From Nocardia panacis (GTDB taxonomy: Bacteria; Actinomycetota; Actinomycetes; Mycobacteriales; Mycobacteriaceae): a stretch of 64,000 nucleotides of DNA. Shown here in pieces: positions 42,556 through 52,050 of this stretch; positions within the stretch are counted from its first letter, which is position 1; each line of letters begins with the position of its first letter. The stretch is taken from assembly GCF_003598715.1 (NCBI RefSeq), contig NZ_QZFU01000013.1, positions 62,001 to 126,000 of the forward strand. Direction: 5' to 3'. Below the pieces are notes generated by a model. That model saw nothing but the letters and a program-made list of their open reading frames with translations, searched no databases and had not been told where the DNA came from. The position numbers were made by a program, and so were the translations under genes.

Positions 42556-43320
42556 TCAGCGCCCGCCGCCGTTGACATACAGCGTTTGCCCGCTCACGTA
42601 GGAGGCGTCCTCGCTGACCAGGAACGCGACGACGGCGGCGATCTCCTCCGGCCGACCGACCCGCCGCAGCGGTGTCTGCTCGGCGATCTGCCGCCGATGC
42701 TCCTCCGGGGTCATTGCGACCCGCTCCGCCGTGGCCGCCGTCATGGCGGTGGCGATGAAGCCGGGGGCGACGGCATTGACGTTGATGTTGTACGGGCCGA
42801 GCTCGATGGCCAAGGTCGCGGTGAAACCCTGGACACCCGCCTTGGCGGCGGCGTAGTTGGCCTGTCCGCGATTGCCGAGCGCCGAACGGCTCGACAGCGA
42901 CACGATCTTGCCATACCGCTGGGCCGACATGTATTTCTGCGCGGCCTGACTGCAGTGGAACACTCCGGTCAGGTTGACCGAAAGCACCGCTTCCCAATCC
43001 TGTTCCGACATGCGGAAAAACATGTCGTCGCGGGTGATTCCGGCATTGTTGACCAGAATGTGCGGACCACCCGACGCCGCGGCCACCGCGGCGAAAACCG
43101 CGTCCACCGAGGCCCGGTCGGTCACATCGCACAGGTAGGCGCGGGCCGCGCCGCCCGCCTCGGCGATATCGGCCACCGTCTCCTCGGGCGCGCGCCGATC
43201 CAGCGCCGCCACGGTCGCACCCTCCATGGCCAGTCGTTTGGCGGTGGCCGCGCCGATACCTTGCGCCGCACCGGTGACGACGGCGACTTTGCCGCTGAAA
43301 CGTTCCGCGAGTAGATCCAC
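42556..43320 (-). CDS. short-chain dehydrogenase, FabG-like
   Basis: 254 residues from GTG 43320. Classical SDR motifs: VVTGAAQGIGAATAKRLA (TGxxxGxG), NNAGITRDDMFFRM (NNAG), a catalytic Ser in SLSSRSALGNRG and YAAAKAGVQGF (YxxxK). It resembles 3-oxoacyl-[ACP] reductases. It probably forms one transcript with the HAD phosphatase gene upstream (10-bp gap) and the LLM gene downstream. Confidence 0.9.
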   Translation of the reverse strand: MDLLAERFSGKVAVVTGAAQGIGAATAKRLAMEGATVAALDRRAPEETVADIAEAGGAARAYLCDVTDRASVDAVFAAVAAASGGPHILVNNAGITRDDMFFRMSEQDWEAVLSVNLTGVFHCSQAAQKYMSAQRYGKIVSLSSRSALGNRGQANYAAAKAGVQGFTATLAIELGPYNINVNAVAPGFIATAMTAATAERVAMTPEEHRRQIAEQTPLRRVGRPEEIAAVVAFLVSEDASYVSGQTLYVNGGGR

Positions 43321-43330
43321 GCTTAGCAGG

Positions 43331-43933
43331 CTAACTGACGAATCCGGCGAACCAGGCGGGAAACTCGCTCAGGTCGTCGAACACCACATCCGCGCCCGCC
43401 GCGCGCAACTCGGCCTCCGAACAGGGGCCGGTCCGCACCCCGACCGCCGTCACGCCCGCGGCCCGCGCACCCGCCATATCGCCCACATGGTCTCCGACGT
43501 AGACGCGCGCGTCCTGTTCCCGCAGCACCCCCGCCTTCTGCGTCGCCCACACGCTGCCCGCCAAATGGTCTACCCGCCAACCCAATTCGTCCAAATGCAG
43601 TTGGGCCAGCGGCGCGAACTTGCCCGTCACCACCAAAATCCGCCCACCCCTTCGCCGGACCGCCGCCAATGCCGCGTCGGCCCCCGGCAGCGCGGGCACC
43701 TCCGGAATCACCGTCGGGTACGCCGCCCGATATCGCGCCACCATCTGCGCGATCCGCTCCTGCGGGACCCCGGCGTCGGCCAGCAATGTATCCAGCGGCG
43801 GCCCGATATGCCGCGCCACATCCACCCCGCGGACCTCGACCCCCAACTCCGCCGCCGCCACATCCACGGCCTTCGCCACACCGGGCCGCGAATCAATCAG
43901 CGTCATATCCAGATCGAATCCAACAGTCACCAC
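43331..43933 (-). CDS. HAD-family hydrolase (phosphoglycolate phosphatase-like)
   Basis: 200 residues. HAD motifs: GFDLDMTLIDSRPG (motif I, nucleophile DLDMT), ILVVTGKFAP (motif II), lysine in VWATQKAGVL and VYVGDHVGDMAGARAAG (motif IV). The substrate is unknown. It heads the minus-strand HAD-SDR-LLM group. Confidence 0.88.
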   Translation of the reverse strand: MVTVGFDLDMTLIDSRPGVAKAVDVAAAELGVEVRGVDVARHIGPPLDTLLADAGVPQERIAQMVARYRAAYPTVIPEVPALPGADAALAAVRRRGGRILVVTGKFAPLAQLHLDELGWRVDHLAGSVWATQKAGVLREQDARVYVGDHVGDMAGARAAGVTAVGVRTGPCSEAELRAAGADVVFDDLSEFPAWFAGFVS

Positions 43934-44023
43934 ACCCCGACCCTATGCGGTCGGGCGGCGGCGCTCGCGGCGAGACCAGCTTCGAAACTCAGTCGCTATG
44001 ACCCCCGGTAAACTCTCGAGCCG

Positions 44024-44797
44024 ATGAGAAACCTGCGCCCCTCCGATCTGGCCCGCGAGCACGGTCTCTCGGCTCAAGCGATCCGCAACTACGAGCGCGA
44101 CGGTTGCCTACCTGCCGCCGACCGATCCGATACCGGCTATCGGCGCTACACCGAGGTCCACGCCGCCGCCCTGCGCGCGTTCCTCGCCCTCGTCCCGGCC
44201 CACGGTCACGCCACCGCGTCCCGAATCATGAACGCGGTCAACGACAATGACCTCGAGACCGCCCTGGATCTCATCGATCGCGGCCACACTCAACTCCTGC
44301 GCGACCGGGAAACCCTCGCCGGTGTCCGCCGCGCCGTCGACCACTTGACGACCGAACCCGCCACCCCGCAGCCACCGACCGCGCCCTACACGATCGGCGA
44401 ACTCGCCCACCGCCTGAACCTCACCACGGCGACACTGCGATCCTGGGAGGATGCCGCGATCCTCGCCCCGATCCGCGATCCGGCCACCGGATACCGCGTA
44501 TACCGCGCCGACGATATCCGCGACGCCGAACTGACCCATCTGCTGCGCCGCGGCGGCTACCCGCTCGAACGCATCGCCGCCGTCCTCGACCAGATCCGAA
44601 AAGCCGGTGGCACAGCGGCTTTGGCGGCGACGTTCGCGGATTGGCAGCAGCGGCTCACCGCCAGGGGAGTGGCGATGCTCAATGCCGCCGCACTGCTGGG
44701 GCGATACCTGAGCGTGCGGAGTTCATCGACGGGTGAAACTGGTGCGATACGCACTGGGCGTGAGGCCGTGGCGTCGGATCAGGTGCTGGCGCAGTGA
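44024..44797 (+). CDS. MerR-family regulator with two HTH domains (TioE-like)
   Basis: 257 residues. It has two MerR-type HTH units: LRPSDLAREHGLSAQAIRNY with CLPAADRSDTGYRRY at residues 4-45, and YTIGELAHRLNLTTATLRSW with APIRDPATGYRVY at about 120-160. The duplicated architecture is that of TioE-type regulators, often linked to drug resistance. Its last 75 bp overlap the 3' end of the convergent GlxA-like gene. Confidence 0.85.
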   Translation: MRNLRPSDLAREHGLSAQAIRNYERDGCLPAADRSDTGYRRYTEVHAAALRAFLALVPAHGHATASRIMNAVNDNDLETALDLIDRGHTQLLRDRETLAGVRRAVDHLTTEPATPQPPTAPYTIGELAHRLNLTTATLRSWEDAAILAPIRDPATGYRVYRADDIRDAELTHLLRRGGYPLERIAAVLDQIRKAGGTAALAATFADWQQRLTARGVAMLNAAALLGRYLSVRSSSTGETGAIRTGREAVASDQVLAQ

Positions 44798-45664
44798 TTC
44801 CGCAGTGCCCAGCCCGGACTGCCTGGCCACTTCGGTCATCGGCAGGTCGGTGACCTCCAAAAGTTCACGGGCACGGTCGATCCGCTGGTGCAGCAGCCAC
44901 TGCAGCGGGCTGGATCCGGATTCCTTCCGGAAGCGGCGGGTCAGCGTGCGGGTGCTGACGTGGGCGTGGGCGGCCAGCTCGCGCAGCGTCAGTGGTTCAT
45001 CGAGTCGTCGCAGCGCCCAAGCGCGGGTCTCGGCCAGCGACGTTCCAGTTTCCTCCGGGAGCGGGGATTCGATGAACTGCGCCTGACCGCCGGGACGGAT
45101 CGGTGCGACGACGGCCAGCCGTGCCACCGTATTGGCCACCGCCGCACCGTGATCGCCGCGCACGATGTGCACGCACAGGTCCAGACCTGCGGCCAGTCCG
45201 GCCGAGGTGAGGATCTGTCCATCGTCGACGAACAGCACATCCGGTCGCAGATCCACGAGTGGGAAACGTTCGCGCATCTCGGCCGAGTACAGCCAGTACG
45301 TCGTGGCGGGACGACCATCCAACAGTCCGGCTCGGGCCAGCACGAACGCGCCGGTGCAGATGGAGGCGATGCGCGTACCCGCGTCGGCGGCGGCGCGCAG
45401 AGCGGTGAGGACGCGTTCGTCGGTGTCGGCGCGTGCTCCGGTTCCGGTGACGATAACGGTGTCGGCTGCGGCGATCTCGTCCAAACCGTGGTCGATCACC
45501 ACGGCACGCCCGGCGTATCCGGCGACCACACCCGGGTCCGGGGTGCACACCACCACGTCGTAGACCGGCGCGCCATTGACCTGGACCGCGGGAAACACCA
45601 ACTCCGGAATGGACAGGTCGAAGGTGGTCACCGGCGGCACGGCGAGAACGACAATACGATGCAT
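44723..45664 (-). CDS. GlxA-family regulator (DJ-1/PfpI plus AraC HTH)
   Basis: 313 residues. Residues 1-170 are a DJ-1/PfpI amidotransferase-like domain (VLAVPPVTTFDLSIPELVF; SICTGAFVLARAGLLDGR, with the elbow Cys in the usual place). The C-terminal AraC domain reads LTLRELAAHAHVSTRTLTRRF and MTEVARQSGLGTAESLRQHL. It probably acts on the divergent NAD-binding protein gene at 45770. Confidence 0.9.
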   Translation of the reverse strand: MHRIVVLAVPPVTTFDLSIPELVFPAVQVNGAPVYDVVVCTPDPGVVAGYAGRAVVIDHGLDEIAAADTVIVTGTGARADTDERVLTALRAAADAGTRIASICTGAFVLARAGLLDGRPATTYWLYSAEMRERFPLVDLRPDVLFVDDGQILTSAGLAAGLDLCVHIVRGDHGAAVANTVARLAVVAPIRPGGQAQFIESPLPEETGTSLAETRAWALRRLDEPLTLRELAAHAHVSTRTLTRRFRKESGSSPLQWLLHQRIDRARELLEVTDLPMTEVARQSGLGTAESLRQHLIRRHGLTPSAYRTSFTRR

Positions 45665-45769
45665 GGCTCGATCCTTGGGATATGTGGCATTCCGGCCACT
45701 ACCCTAGTCGAGCGCGCTGGAGCACTGTGATGAGCGAGCCGCCGCGGGGCGGCATCCAGGAGGAATGAA

Positions 45770-46690
45770 ATGTCGCTGCATGTCGTCGCCGGCGCCGGAA
45801 GCACTGGAAGCCGTACAGCTTTGGTCCTGGCCGAGGCCGGTGAGCAGGTGCGCCTGATCAGTCGACGCGGACTGGGTCCCGAGCACCCGCTGATCGAACG
45901 AGTCGTCGGCGACGCCACCGACACCGCCGGACTCACCGCGCACACCGAGGGCGCCCAGACCTTGATCAACACCACCTGGCCGCCCTACCACCGTTGGCCG
46001 ACGGACTTCCCGCCCCTCGCCGCGAGCGTGCTCACCGCGGCCGAACGCACCGGCGCGAACTACGTCTCGCTGAGCAACACCTATGGCTACGGTCTCGTGG
46101 ACGGGCCGATGACCGAAGACCTGCCCATGGCCCCGGTCGCGGTAAAAGGCGCGGTGCGGGCGCGCATGTGGCTCGATGCCCTGGCCGCGCACGAGGCGGG
46201 CCGAGTGCGCGTGACCGAGGTTCGAGCGGCGGGCTACCTGGGTCGCGACGCCGGATCGCTGTTCAACTTCCTCGTGGTGCCGAAGGTGATCGCCGGAGAA
46301 CCGGCCGGCTACCCCGGTGATCATGATCTGCTCAAAAGCTGGTCGTATATCGACGACGTCGCACTCACCTTGGCGACGGTCGCCCGCGACGAGCGGTCCT
46401 GGGGTCGTGCCTGGCATGCGCCGTCGACGGTCATGTCCGTGCGGGAACTCGTAGCGAGATTGGCCGAGGTCACGAGTGCGGCCGCCCCGCAACTCGTTCC
46501 GATGCCCAGGCAGGATTTGGCATGGGCGGGTGCGACCGACCCGATCATCGGCGAGATGATCGAAATGCTCTACTCGATGGAGAATCCGGACGTGCTCGAC
46601 TCGACACTGACCGAACGAACCTTCGGACTCTCAGCCACCCCCATCGACACCGTGCTCGCCGATACCGCCCGATTCGGCACCGTCGTCTGA
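45770..46690 (+). CDS. NAD-dependent epimerase/dehydratase-like protein
   Basis: 306 residues. The Rossmann start is VVAGAGSTGSRTALVLAEAG, a variant of GxxGxxG, followed by LVDGPMTEDLPMAPVAVKG and YIDDVALTLATVARDE. The usual YxxxK catalytic pair is not evident. It resembles atypical NAD(P)-binding SDRs found next to GlxA-type regulators. The reaction is unknown. Confidence 0.8.
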   Translation: MSLHVVAGAGSTGSRTALVLAEAGEQVRLISRRGLGPEHPLIERVVGDATDTAGLTAHTEGAQTLINTTWPPYHRWPTDFPPLAASVLTAAERTGANYVSLSNTYGYGLVDGPMTEDLPMAPVAVKGAVRARMWLDALAAHEAGRVRVTEVRAAGYLGRDAGSLFNFLVVPKVIAGEPAGYPGDHDLLKSWSYIDDVALTLATVARDERSWGRAWHAPSTVMSVRELVARLAEVTSAAAPQLVPMPRQDLAWAGATDPIIGEMIEMLYSMENPDVLDSTLTERTFGLSATPIDTVLADTARFGTVV

Positions 46691-46730
46691 TGCTGTCGGC
46701 CTGTCGTCTGACGCGGCAGCCGCAGGACAG

Positions 46731-47297
46731 TCATTCGGTAGGCCAGGTGAGCCGGCCGGTGCCGAGGTCGTCGATCACGCCGTGGAGCCAGCGCTCCTCG
46801 GCCGCGATGACGACGTGCCGGTATTCGATCTCCAGCAGGGAGACCCTGGGCAGGTCGTTGTGGGTGGCGAGGAGGTCGTCCATGGCGGCGCGGGCCTCGG
46901 CGAGAGTGGAGGCCCGCCGCCGCAGGGCGTTCAGGGCCGCGGCGGGGGCGATCATCAGCAGGTGGGACAGCGCCGCGGGGAATGGCGGGAATTCCTGTTT
47001 CGGCTCGGCGAGCATGTCATCGAGCCATATGCGGGCGGTCGACCGCCCGGCGTCGGTGAGTTCGTAGACGGTGCGCTCGGGGTAGGCCTGGTCGCGTCCG
47101 GTCTCACGGACGGCGATGAGCCCGTCGGCGTGCAGGCGTTCGATGGTCCGGTAGAGGGCGGCCCGCTGGCTGACGTTGACGACTTGGTCCTTGCCCCACT
47201 GTTTGATCAGGCGCTGGACGCCGTAGGGATGCAGCGGCTTGCTGTGCAGCATCGCCAGCACGGTCAGGGCCAGTGGGGTGCTGCGCATAGTGGGCAT
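46731..47297 (-). CDS. PadR-family transcriptional regulator
   Basis: 188 residues. PadR winged helix: LTVLAMLHSKPLHPYGVQRLI, then RAALYRTIERLHADGLIAV and ERTVYELTDAGRSTARIWL, with a C-terminal helical dimerisation domain. It is divergent from a truncated FAD monooxygenase. A matching inverted repeat lies between them and covers the start of the FAD frame. Confidence 0.9.
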   Translation of the reverse strand: MPTMRSTPLALTVLAMLHSKPLHPYGVQRLIKQWGKDQVVNVSQRAALYRTIERLHADGLIAVRETGRDQAYPERTVYELTDAGRSTARIWLDDMLAEPKQEFPPFPAALSHLLMIAPAAALNALRRRASTLAEARAAMDDLLATHNDLPRVSLLEIEYRHVVIAAEERWLHGVIDDLGTGRLTWPTE

Positions 47298-47319
47298 GCC
47301 GGCATTCTAACCACAAAAG

Positions 47320-47342
47320 AACTAGTTGACTTGTAACTAGTT
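47320..47342. promoter_or_regulatory. Probable PadR operator
   Basis: Two copies of the self-palindromic AACTAGTT separated by 7 bp, giving an inverted repeat directly upstream of padR. The right arm reaches the first codon of the truncated FAD gene. Confidence 0.65.
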
Positions 47343-48202
47343 TGAATGTGAATCTGTTCCGAGCGCTGGCCGACCACGCGGTGGCCTGCGGTGTCCCCAT
47401 CGAGTACGGCAAGCGGCTGGTGGAGGTGCGCCAGGGCGCCAACGACATCACGGCCGTGTTCTCCGACGGATCGAGCGCCACGGCCGACGTGCTGATCGGC
47501 GCGGATGGCATCCGCTCCACCGTGCGCGGCCTCATCGACCCCGACGCGCCCGGCCCCGACTACGGCGGCGTGCTCAGCTTCGGCGGATTCGCCTCCGGCG
47601 CGGGTGTGAATGTCGAGCCCGGCTCGATGTATTTCGCGTTCGGTCGCACGTTCATGGGGTACTGGCGGCACGTCGACGGCCGTGTCTGCTGGTTCGCCGC
47701 GATCCCGCGCACCGAACCGCTCACCGCCGCCGAGGTCGCGCAGGTCCCGGCCACCGACTGGTTGGAGCGGCTACGGGAGCTGTATGCCGGGCATGCGCCC
47801 GGTGCGACGCTCCTGGCGCAGTCCGACCCCGCGGACCTGATGATGGTGGGTCCGATGGAGCGGATGCCTTCGGTGCCGCGTTGGCACCGGGGCCGGATGG
47901 TGCTGGTCGGCGACGCCGCGCACGCGCCGTCCTCCAGCTCCGGTCAGGGCGCATCGATCGCGATCGAAAGTGCCGTGGAATTGGCCCGGTGCCTTCGCGA
48001 CCTGCCTTCCCCTGAGGAGGCGTTCGCCGCGTACGAAAGGCTTCGGCGCGGCCGGGTCGAGTCGATCGGCGGTAACGCCGCCGCCACGAACAAGGCGAAG
48101 GCCGGCCAGGCCGACGCCAAGCCCGCCCTGCCCGATCCGGAGCAGATGTTCGGTCCGGTGCACCGCCACCGCATCGCCTGGGACGAGTCCGTCACCGCCT
48201 GA
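47342..48202 (+). pseudogene. FAD-dependent monooxygenase lacking its N-terminal FAD-binding region
   Basis: 286 residues from TTG 47342. It keeps VNLFRALADHAVACGVPIEY, the DG motif in LIGADGIRSTVRG and the GDAAHAPSSSSGQG motif of PHBH-type enzymes. The first ~100 residues, with the GxGxxG dinucleotide fold, are absent because the frame begins within the PadR operator 44 bp from padR. It is probably non-functional through a 5' deletion that joined it to the padR promoter region. Confidence 0.7.
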
Positions 48203-48407
48203 GCCGAATCCCTGGTCCGCGGTGTCGGACAACGTCCGCCCGCGGCGCAGCACCGGCCGGGTGCCGCGGCGAATCCGGCCCACGTCACGATCCTTCCAAC
48301 TGTGAAGTGACCGTCGCATGCTCCGCGAACCGTTCTCCGCGACTTGCCTCGACACCCCGAGAAGGGCACGCGATCTCCGCCGGGTAGGTCCAGGGGTGTC
48401 GTCGTGC

Positions 48408-48893
48408 TCAGCGCGTGGCAGCGGGCTCCGGGAGCCGTCGCGACATGTTCATCTCCTCGACGGTGGCGACCAACGGGGCCAACTCCGGGTTTTTGGCGGC
48501 CTCGTCCAGCGCCTCCCGGAGGGCGGCCTCGTTGGTCGGCCTGGCCGCTTGCAGCAGCGCCAGGCCGGGCGCGGTCACGTCGGTGTAGATACCGCGGCGG
48601 TCGGTCGCGCAGAGGTAGCGCGAGAGCAGGCCGCGGTCCTCCAGCCGGGTGACGAGGCGGGTGGTGGCGCTCTGACTGAGCACCATCGCGTCGGAGACCT
48701 GCTTCATCTGCAGGTGCCCGCCCGCACCGTCGTGTTGGCGGCTGAGCACGTCGAGCAGCGAGTACTCGCGCACGCTCAGGTCGTGCTCGGCCTGGAGGGT
48801 GCGCTCGATCTGCGCCTCGATCCGGCCGGCCAGGAGGTAGAGGGCGGCCCAGCCGTTGGCGAGGGCGGTCAGCGCGGGGTCCGTGGCGGTCAT
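48408..48893 (-). CDS. MarR-family transcriptional regulator
   Basis: 161 residues from ATG 48893. MarR core: LSVREYSLLDVLSRQHDG, LQMKQVSDAMVLSQSATTRL (recognition helix), and a wing DRRGIYTDVTAPG. A perfect palindrome lies 24 bp upstream. It probably controls itself and perhaps the VOC, MFS and aldo/keto reductase genes on the other side. Confidence 0.9.
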   Translation of the reverse strand: MTATDPALTALANGWAALYLLAGRIEAQIERTLQAEHDLSVREYSLLDVLSRQHDGAGGHLQMKQVSDAMVLSQSATTRLVTRLEDRGLLSRYLCATDRRGIYTDVTAPGLALLQAARPTNEAALREALDEAAKNPELAPLVATVEEMNMSRRLPEPAATR

Positions 48894-48916
48894 GGGGTGG
48901 GGCTCCCTTTCAGATA

Positions 48917-48932
48917 TATCCTGCCCAGGATA
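48917..48932. promoter_or_regulatory. Probable MarR operator
   Basis: Perfect palindrome TATCCTG-CC-CAGGATA immediately upstream of the MarR gene, in the divergent region shared with the VOC gene. Confidence 0.65.
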
Positions 48933-49113
48933 AGCCTTTGCACGTAATATCGGCCAGCACGTGTATCCCGCCCATGCAAGTATCATCCTCCGCAGCGCCC
49001 GGATGCGCGATCCACCGTCGTCCGGAGAATCGGTTTCACCAGGCTCCTCAGGAATCCGCCCCGCGCGCGTCCGCGCAGCGACCGCCGCGAGGCTCGGAAC
49101 GAAGGGAATCGTC

Positions 49114-49605
49114 ATGACCGTTTCCGGAACATCGATGAATCTCACCCTGGCGGCCCACGTCGGGATCTCGGTGTCGAACCTGGACGTCTCGATCGCGTTC
49201 TACCAGGCCCTCACCGGGCGCGCGCCCGTCGCTTCGGGAACCATGCACAGCGTGCCTTTCGGCGGGTCACAGGGCTTGTCCGCCGCCGAGTTGCGCTACG
49301 CCACGATCAACCTCGACAACAGCCTCGGCATCGACCTCATCGAGTTTCGCAACCCGCCGGGCGAGCCGACCAGGGGCGCCGCCAACCGCCCCGGCTCGAT
49401 GCATCTGTGCCTGCGGGTGGATGACTTCGACGCGGTGTACCGGCGGATGAAGGAGGCGGGCTACAGCTTCCTCGGCGAGGACTACACGTTCATCGCCGGC
49501 GAGGTGACGCCGGAGGCGGCGCTCGGCACCAAAGTCGCCTACTTCAACGATCCGGACGGCACCAACTTGGAGATCATCCAGCCCAAGGGCGGCTTCGCCG
49601 CCTGA
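49114..49605 (+). CDS. VOC (glyoxalase/bleomycin-resistance fold) protein
   Basis: 163 residues from ATG 49114. It has two beta-alpha-beta-beta-beta halves: HVGISVSNLDVSIAFYQALTG and SMHLCLRVDDFDAVYRRMKEAG, ending in YFNDPDGTNLEIIQP, with the metal-ligand His/Glu positions present. It could be a ring-cleaving or epoxide-opening enzyme or a resistance protein. It is divergent from MarR. Confidence 0.88.
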   Translation: MTVSGTSMNLTLAAHVGISVSNLDVSIAFYQALTGRAPVASGTMHSVPFGGSQGLSAAELRYATINLDNSLGIDLIEFRNPPGEPTRGAANRPGSMHLCLRVDDFDAVYRRMKEAGYSFLGEDYTFIAGEVTPEAALGTKVAYFNDPDGTNLEIIQPKGGFAA

Positions 49606-49710
49606 GGCGCCCGGTCTGTGCGGGTGGGAACCGCCGCGATCCGGGGTCCCACCCACATTCACATATTCGCCGCCATAGCCCATTATCATTCATAAGCAAA
49701 TGCCAGCACT

Positions 49711-49727
49711 TGCGCTTAGCCAGCGCA
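49711..49727. promoter_or_regulatory. Inverted repeat upstream of the MFS gene
   Basis: TGCGCT-N5-AGCGCA, 58 bp before the MFS start and 105 bp after the VOC stop. It lies in a slightly AT-richer stretch that also contains TATTGTGG, so it may be a promoter/operator for the MFS gene. Confidence 0.35.
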
Positions 49728-49785
49728 TGCAACTATTGTGGGAGCATGTAAAGCGCAACAGCAATCGTACGAAGGGCGGCACACC

Positions 49786-50979
49786 ATGCCTCTCGCGCTC
49801 CTAGCCCTGGCCATCGGGGCCTTCGGGATCGGCACGACCGAGTTCGTGGTCATGGGTCTGCTGCCCGAGATCGCCGGCGACTACGGGGTGTCCATCCCGT
49901 CCGCCGGACTCCTGGTCACCGGTTACGCGATCGGCGTCGTCCTCGGCGCCCCGCTGATGACGGTGCTCGGCACCCGGATCGGCCGCAAGACGATGCTCAT
50001 CATCCTCATGGGCCTGTTCGTGGCAGGAAACCTGCTCTCCGCCGCGGCACCGAGCATGGGCGTGATGCTCACCGGGCGTATCGTGGCCTCGCTCGCCCAC
50101 GGCGCGTTCTTCGGTATCGGTTCGGTGGTCGCCGCCGACCTCGTGGCCCCCGACAAGAAGGCAAGCGCTATCGCCACCATGTTCACCGGCCTCACCGTCG
50201 CCAACATCGTCGGCGTGCCGCTGGGCACCTTCATCGGCCAGGCGGTCGGCTGGCGCGTCACCTTCGCCGTCGTCGCCGCGTTCGGCGTGGTCGGCCTGCT
50301 CGGCATCGCCGCACTCGTCCCCGCCCTGCCCCGCTCCGAAGGCGCCGACCTGCGCGGCGAACTCACAGCGTTCCGCAACCCGCAGGTCCTGCTCGCGATG
50401 GCGATGACCGTGCTCGGCTTCGGCGGTGTCTTCGCGGCGATCACCTACATCGCCCCGATGATGACCAACGTCGCCGGATACTCCGACGGCGCCGTCACCT
50501 GGCTGCTGGTCCTGTTCGGCCTCGGGATGTTCCTCGGCAACCTGCTCGGCGGCAGGTTCGCCGACCGCAAGCTGATGCCGATGCTCTATGCCTCTCTCGG
50601 CGGACTCGCCGTAGTGCTGGTCCTGTTCACACTCACCGCACACAGCAAGATCCTCGCCGCAGTCTCCATCCTGCTCGTCGGGGCGCTTGGCTTCGCCACC
50701 GTCCCGCCGCTGCAGAAGCGGGTCCTCGACCAGGCGCACGGCGCGCCCACCCTGGCCTCCGCCGTCAACATCGGCGCGTTCAACCTCGGTAACGCCCTCG
50801 CCGCTTGGCTCGGCGGCCAGGTCATCGCCGCAGGCCTCGGCTACACCGCCCCGAACTGGGTCGGTGCGCTGCTCGCCGGAACCGCGCTCCTGCTGGCCGT
50901 CTGGTCCGCTGCCCTGGAGCGCCGCACCCCCGCGTGGGAGAGCACCCCCACCGCCGCTCCCGTCCCCATCCATCACTGA
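49786..50979 (+). CDS. MFS efflux transporter (DHA1, AraJ/Cmx-like)
   Basis: 397 residues from ATG 49786, with GAAGGGCGG upstream. It has about 12 membrane segments, starting LALAIGAFGIGTTEFVVMGLLPEIA, with the motif A loop LGTRIGRKTM and the antiporter motif C region GFGGVFAAITYIAP. The N terminus is typical of AraJ/chloramphenicol-resistance-type drug/H+ antiporters. It precedes an aldo/keto reductase by 135 bp. Confidence 0.9.
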   Translation: MPLALLALAIGAFGIGTTEFVVMGLLPEIAGDYGVSIPSAGLLVTGYAIGVVLGAPLMTVLGTRIGRKTMLIILMGLFVAGNLLSAAAPSMGVMLTGRIVASLAHGAFFGIGSVVAADLVAPDKKASAIATMFTGLTVANIVGVPLGTFIGQAVGWRVTFAVVAAFGVVGLLGIAALVPALPRSEGADLRGELTAFRNPQVLLAMAMTVLGFGGVFAAITYIAPMMTNVAGYSDGAVTWLLVLFGLGMFLGNLLGGRFADRKLMPMLYASLGGLAVVLVLFTLTAHSKILAAVSILLVGALGFATVPPLQKRVLDQAHGAPTLASAVNIGAFNLGNALAAWLGGQVIAAGLGYTAPNWVGALLAGTALLLAVWSAALERRTPAWESTPTAAPVPIHH

Positions 50980-51114
50980 CCGCTCCCCGTTCCTTCCGGG
51001 ACAAGCGCCGCCATTACCTGCTGACCACCGCGGCGCGTTCCGCGGCCACGCCGGGGTCCCGCAAGGCAGATCGTCCGCTACACCCGCACCGACCGCCCTC
51101 TGAAAGCGAGCATC

Positions 51115-51945
51115 ATGAACAACCCCGGCATCCCCACCGTGAAGTTGAACAACGGCGTCGAGATCCCCCAGCTCGGCTTCGGCGTCTTCCAGGTCCCCGA
51201 CGACGAGACCACCGCCGCCGTCACCGCAGCCCTGGAGGCCGGCTACCGCAGCATCGACACCGCCGCCATCTATGGCAACGAGGCCGGCGTCGGCCGCGCC
51301 CTGGCCGCCTCCGGCCTGCCGCGCGAGGAGCTGTTCATCACGACCAAGCTGTGGAACGCCGACCAGGGCTACGACGCCGCGTTGCGCGCCTTCGACACCG
51401 GCCTCGCCAAGCTCGGCCTCGAGTACCTCGACCTCTACCTGATCCACTGGCCCACCCCGGCCCGCGACCTCTACCCGGACTCCTGGCGCGCCATCGAGCG
51501 CCTCGCGGACGAGGGCCGGATCAGGGCCGCAGGCGTTTCCAACTTCCAGCCCGCCCACCTCCAGCGCCTGCTGGACAACAGCTCGCTGGTGCCCGCCGTC
51601 AACCAGGTCGAGCTACACCCCGGCCTCCAGCAGGCCGAGCTGCGCGCCTTCCACGCAGAGCGCGGCATCGCCACCGAGGCGTGGAGTCCGCTCGCCAAGG
51701 GCGCCGTCCTGGATGACCCGGCGATCACCTCGATTGCCGCCCGTACCGGCAAGTTCCCCGCCCAGGTGGTCCTGCGCTGGCACCTACAGCTCGGCAACAT
51801 CGTCATCCCGAAGTCCGTGACCCCGGCGCGCATCCGCCAGAACCTGGACGTCTTCGACTTCCAGCTGACCGACCAGGACATGGCCGCCATCGCCGCCACC
51901 GACCGCGGCCTGCGCACCGGCCCGCACCCGGACCAGTTCAACTGA
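51115..51945 (+). CDS. aldo/keto reductase (2,5-diketo-gluconate reductase type)
   Basis: 276 residues. AKR5-like motifs: PQLGFGVFQVPDDETTAAV, GYRSIDTAAIYGNEAGVG (catalytic Asp and Tyr), FITTKLWNADQG (Lys), YLIHWPTP (His) and IVIPKSVTPARIRQN (NADPH site). The catalytic tetrad is complete. It probably detoxifies carbonyls in the same unit as the MFS pump. Confidence 0.93.
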   Translation: MNNPGIPTVKLNNGVEIPQLGFGVFQVPDDETTAAVTAALEAGYRSIDTAAIYGNEAGVGRALAASGLPREELFITTKLWNADQGYDAALRAFDTGLAKLGLEYLDLYLIHWPTPARDLYPDSWRAIERLADEGRIRAAGVSNFQPAHLQRLLDNSSLVPAVNQVELHPGLQQAELRAFHAERGIATEAWSPLAKGAVLDDPAITSIAARTGKFPAQVVLRWHLQLGNIVIPKSVTPARIRQNLDVFDFQLTDQDMAAIAATDRGLRTGPHPDQFN

Positions 51946-52050
51946 CCCACCGGGCACTCGCGCAAGCGCGCTGCGGGCCGTCCCTTCCCGGCAGGGCGCC
52001 GAAGCATCCGGCTATCGCCACCCGCCAAATCTCCAATGTTCATATCATCT

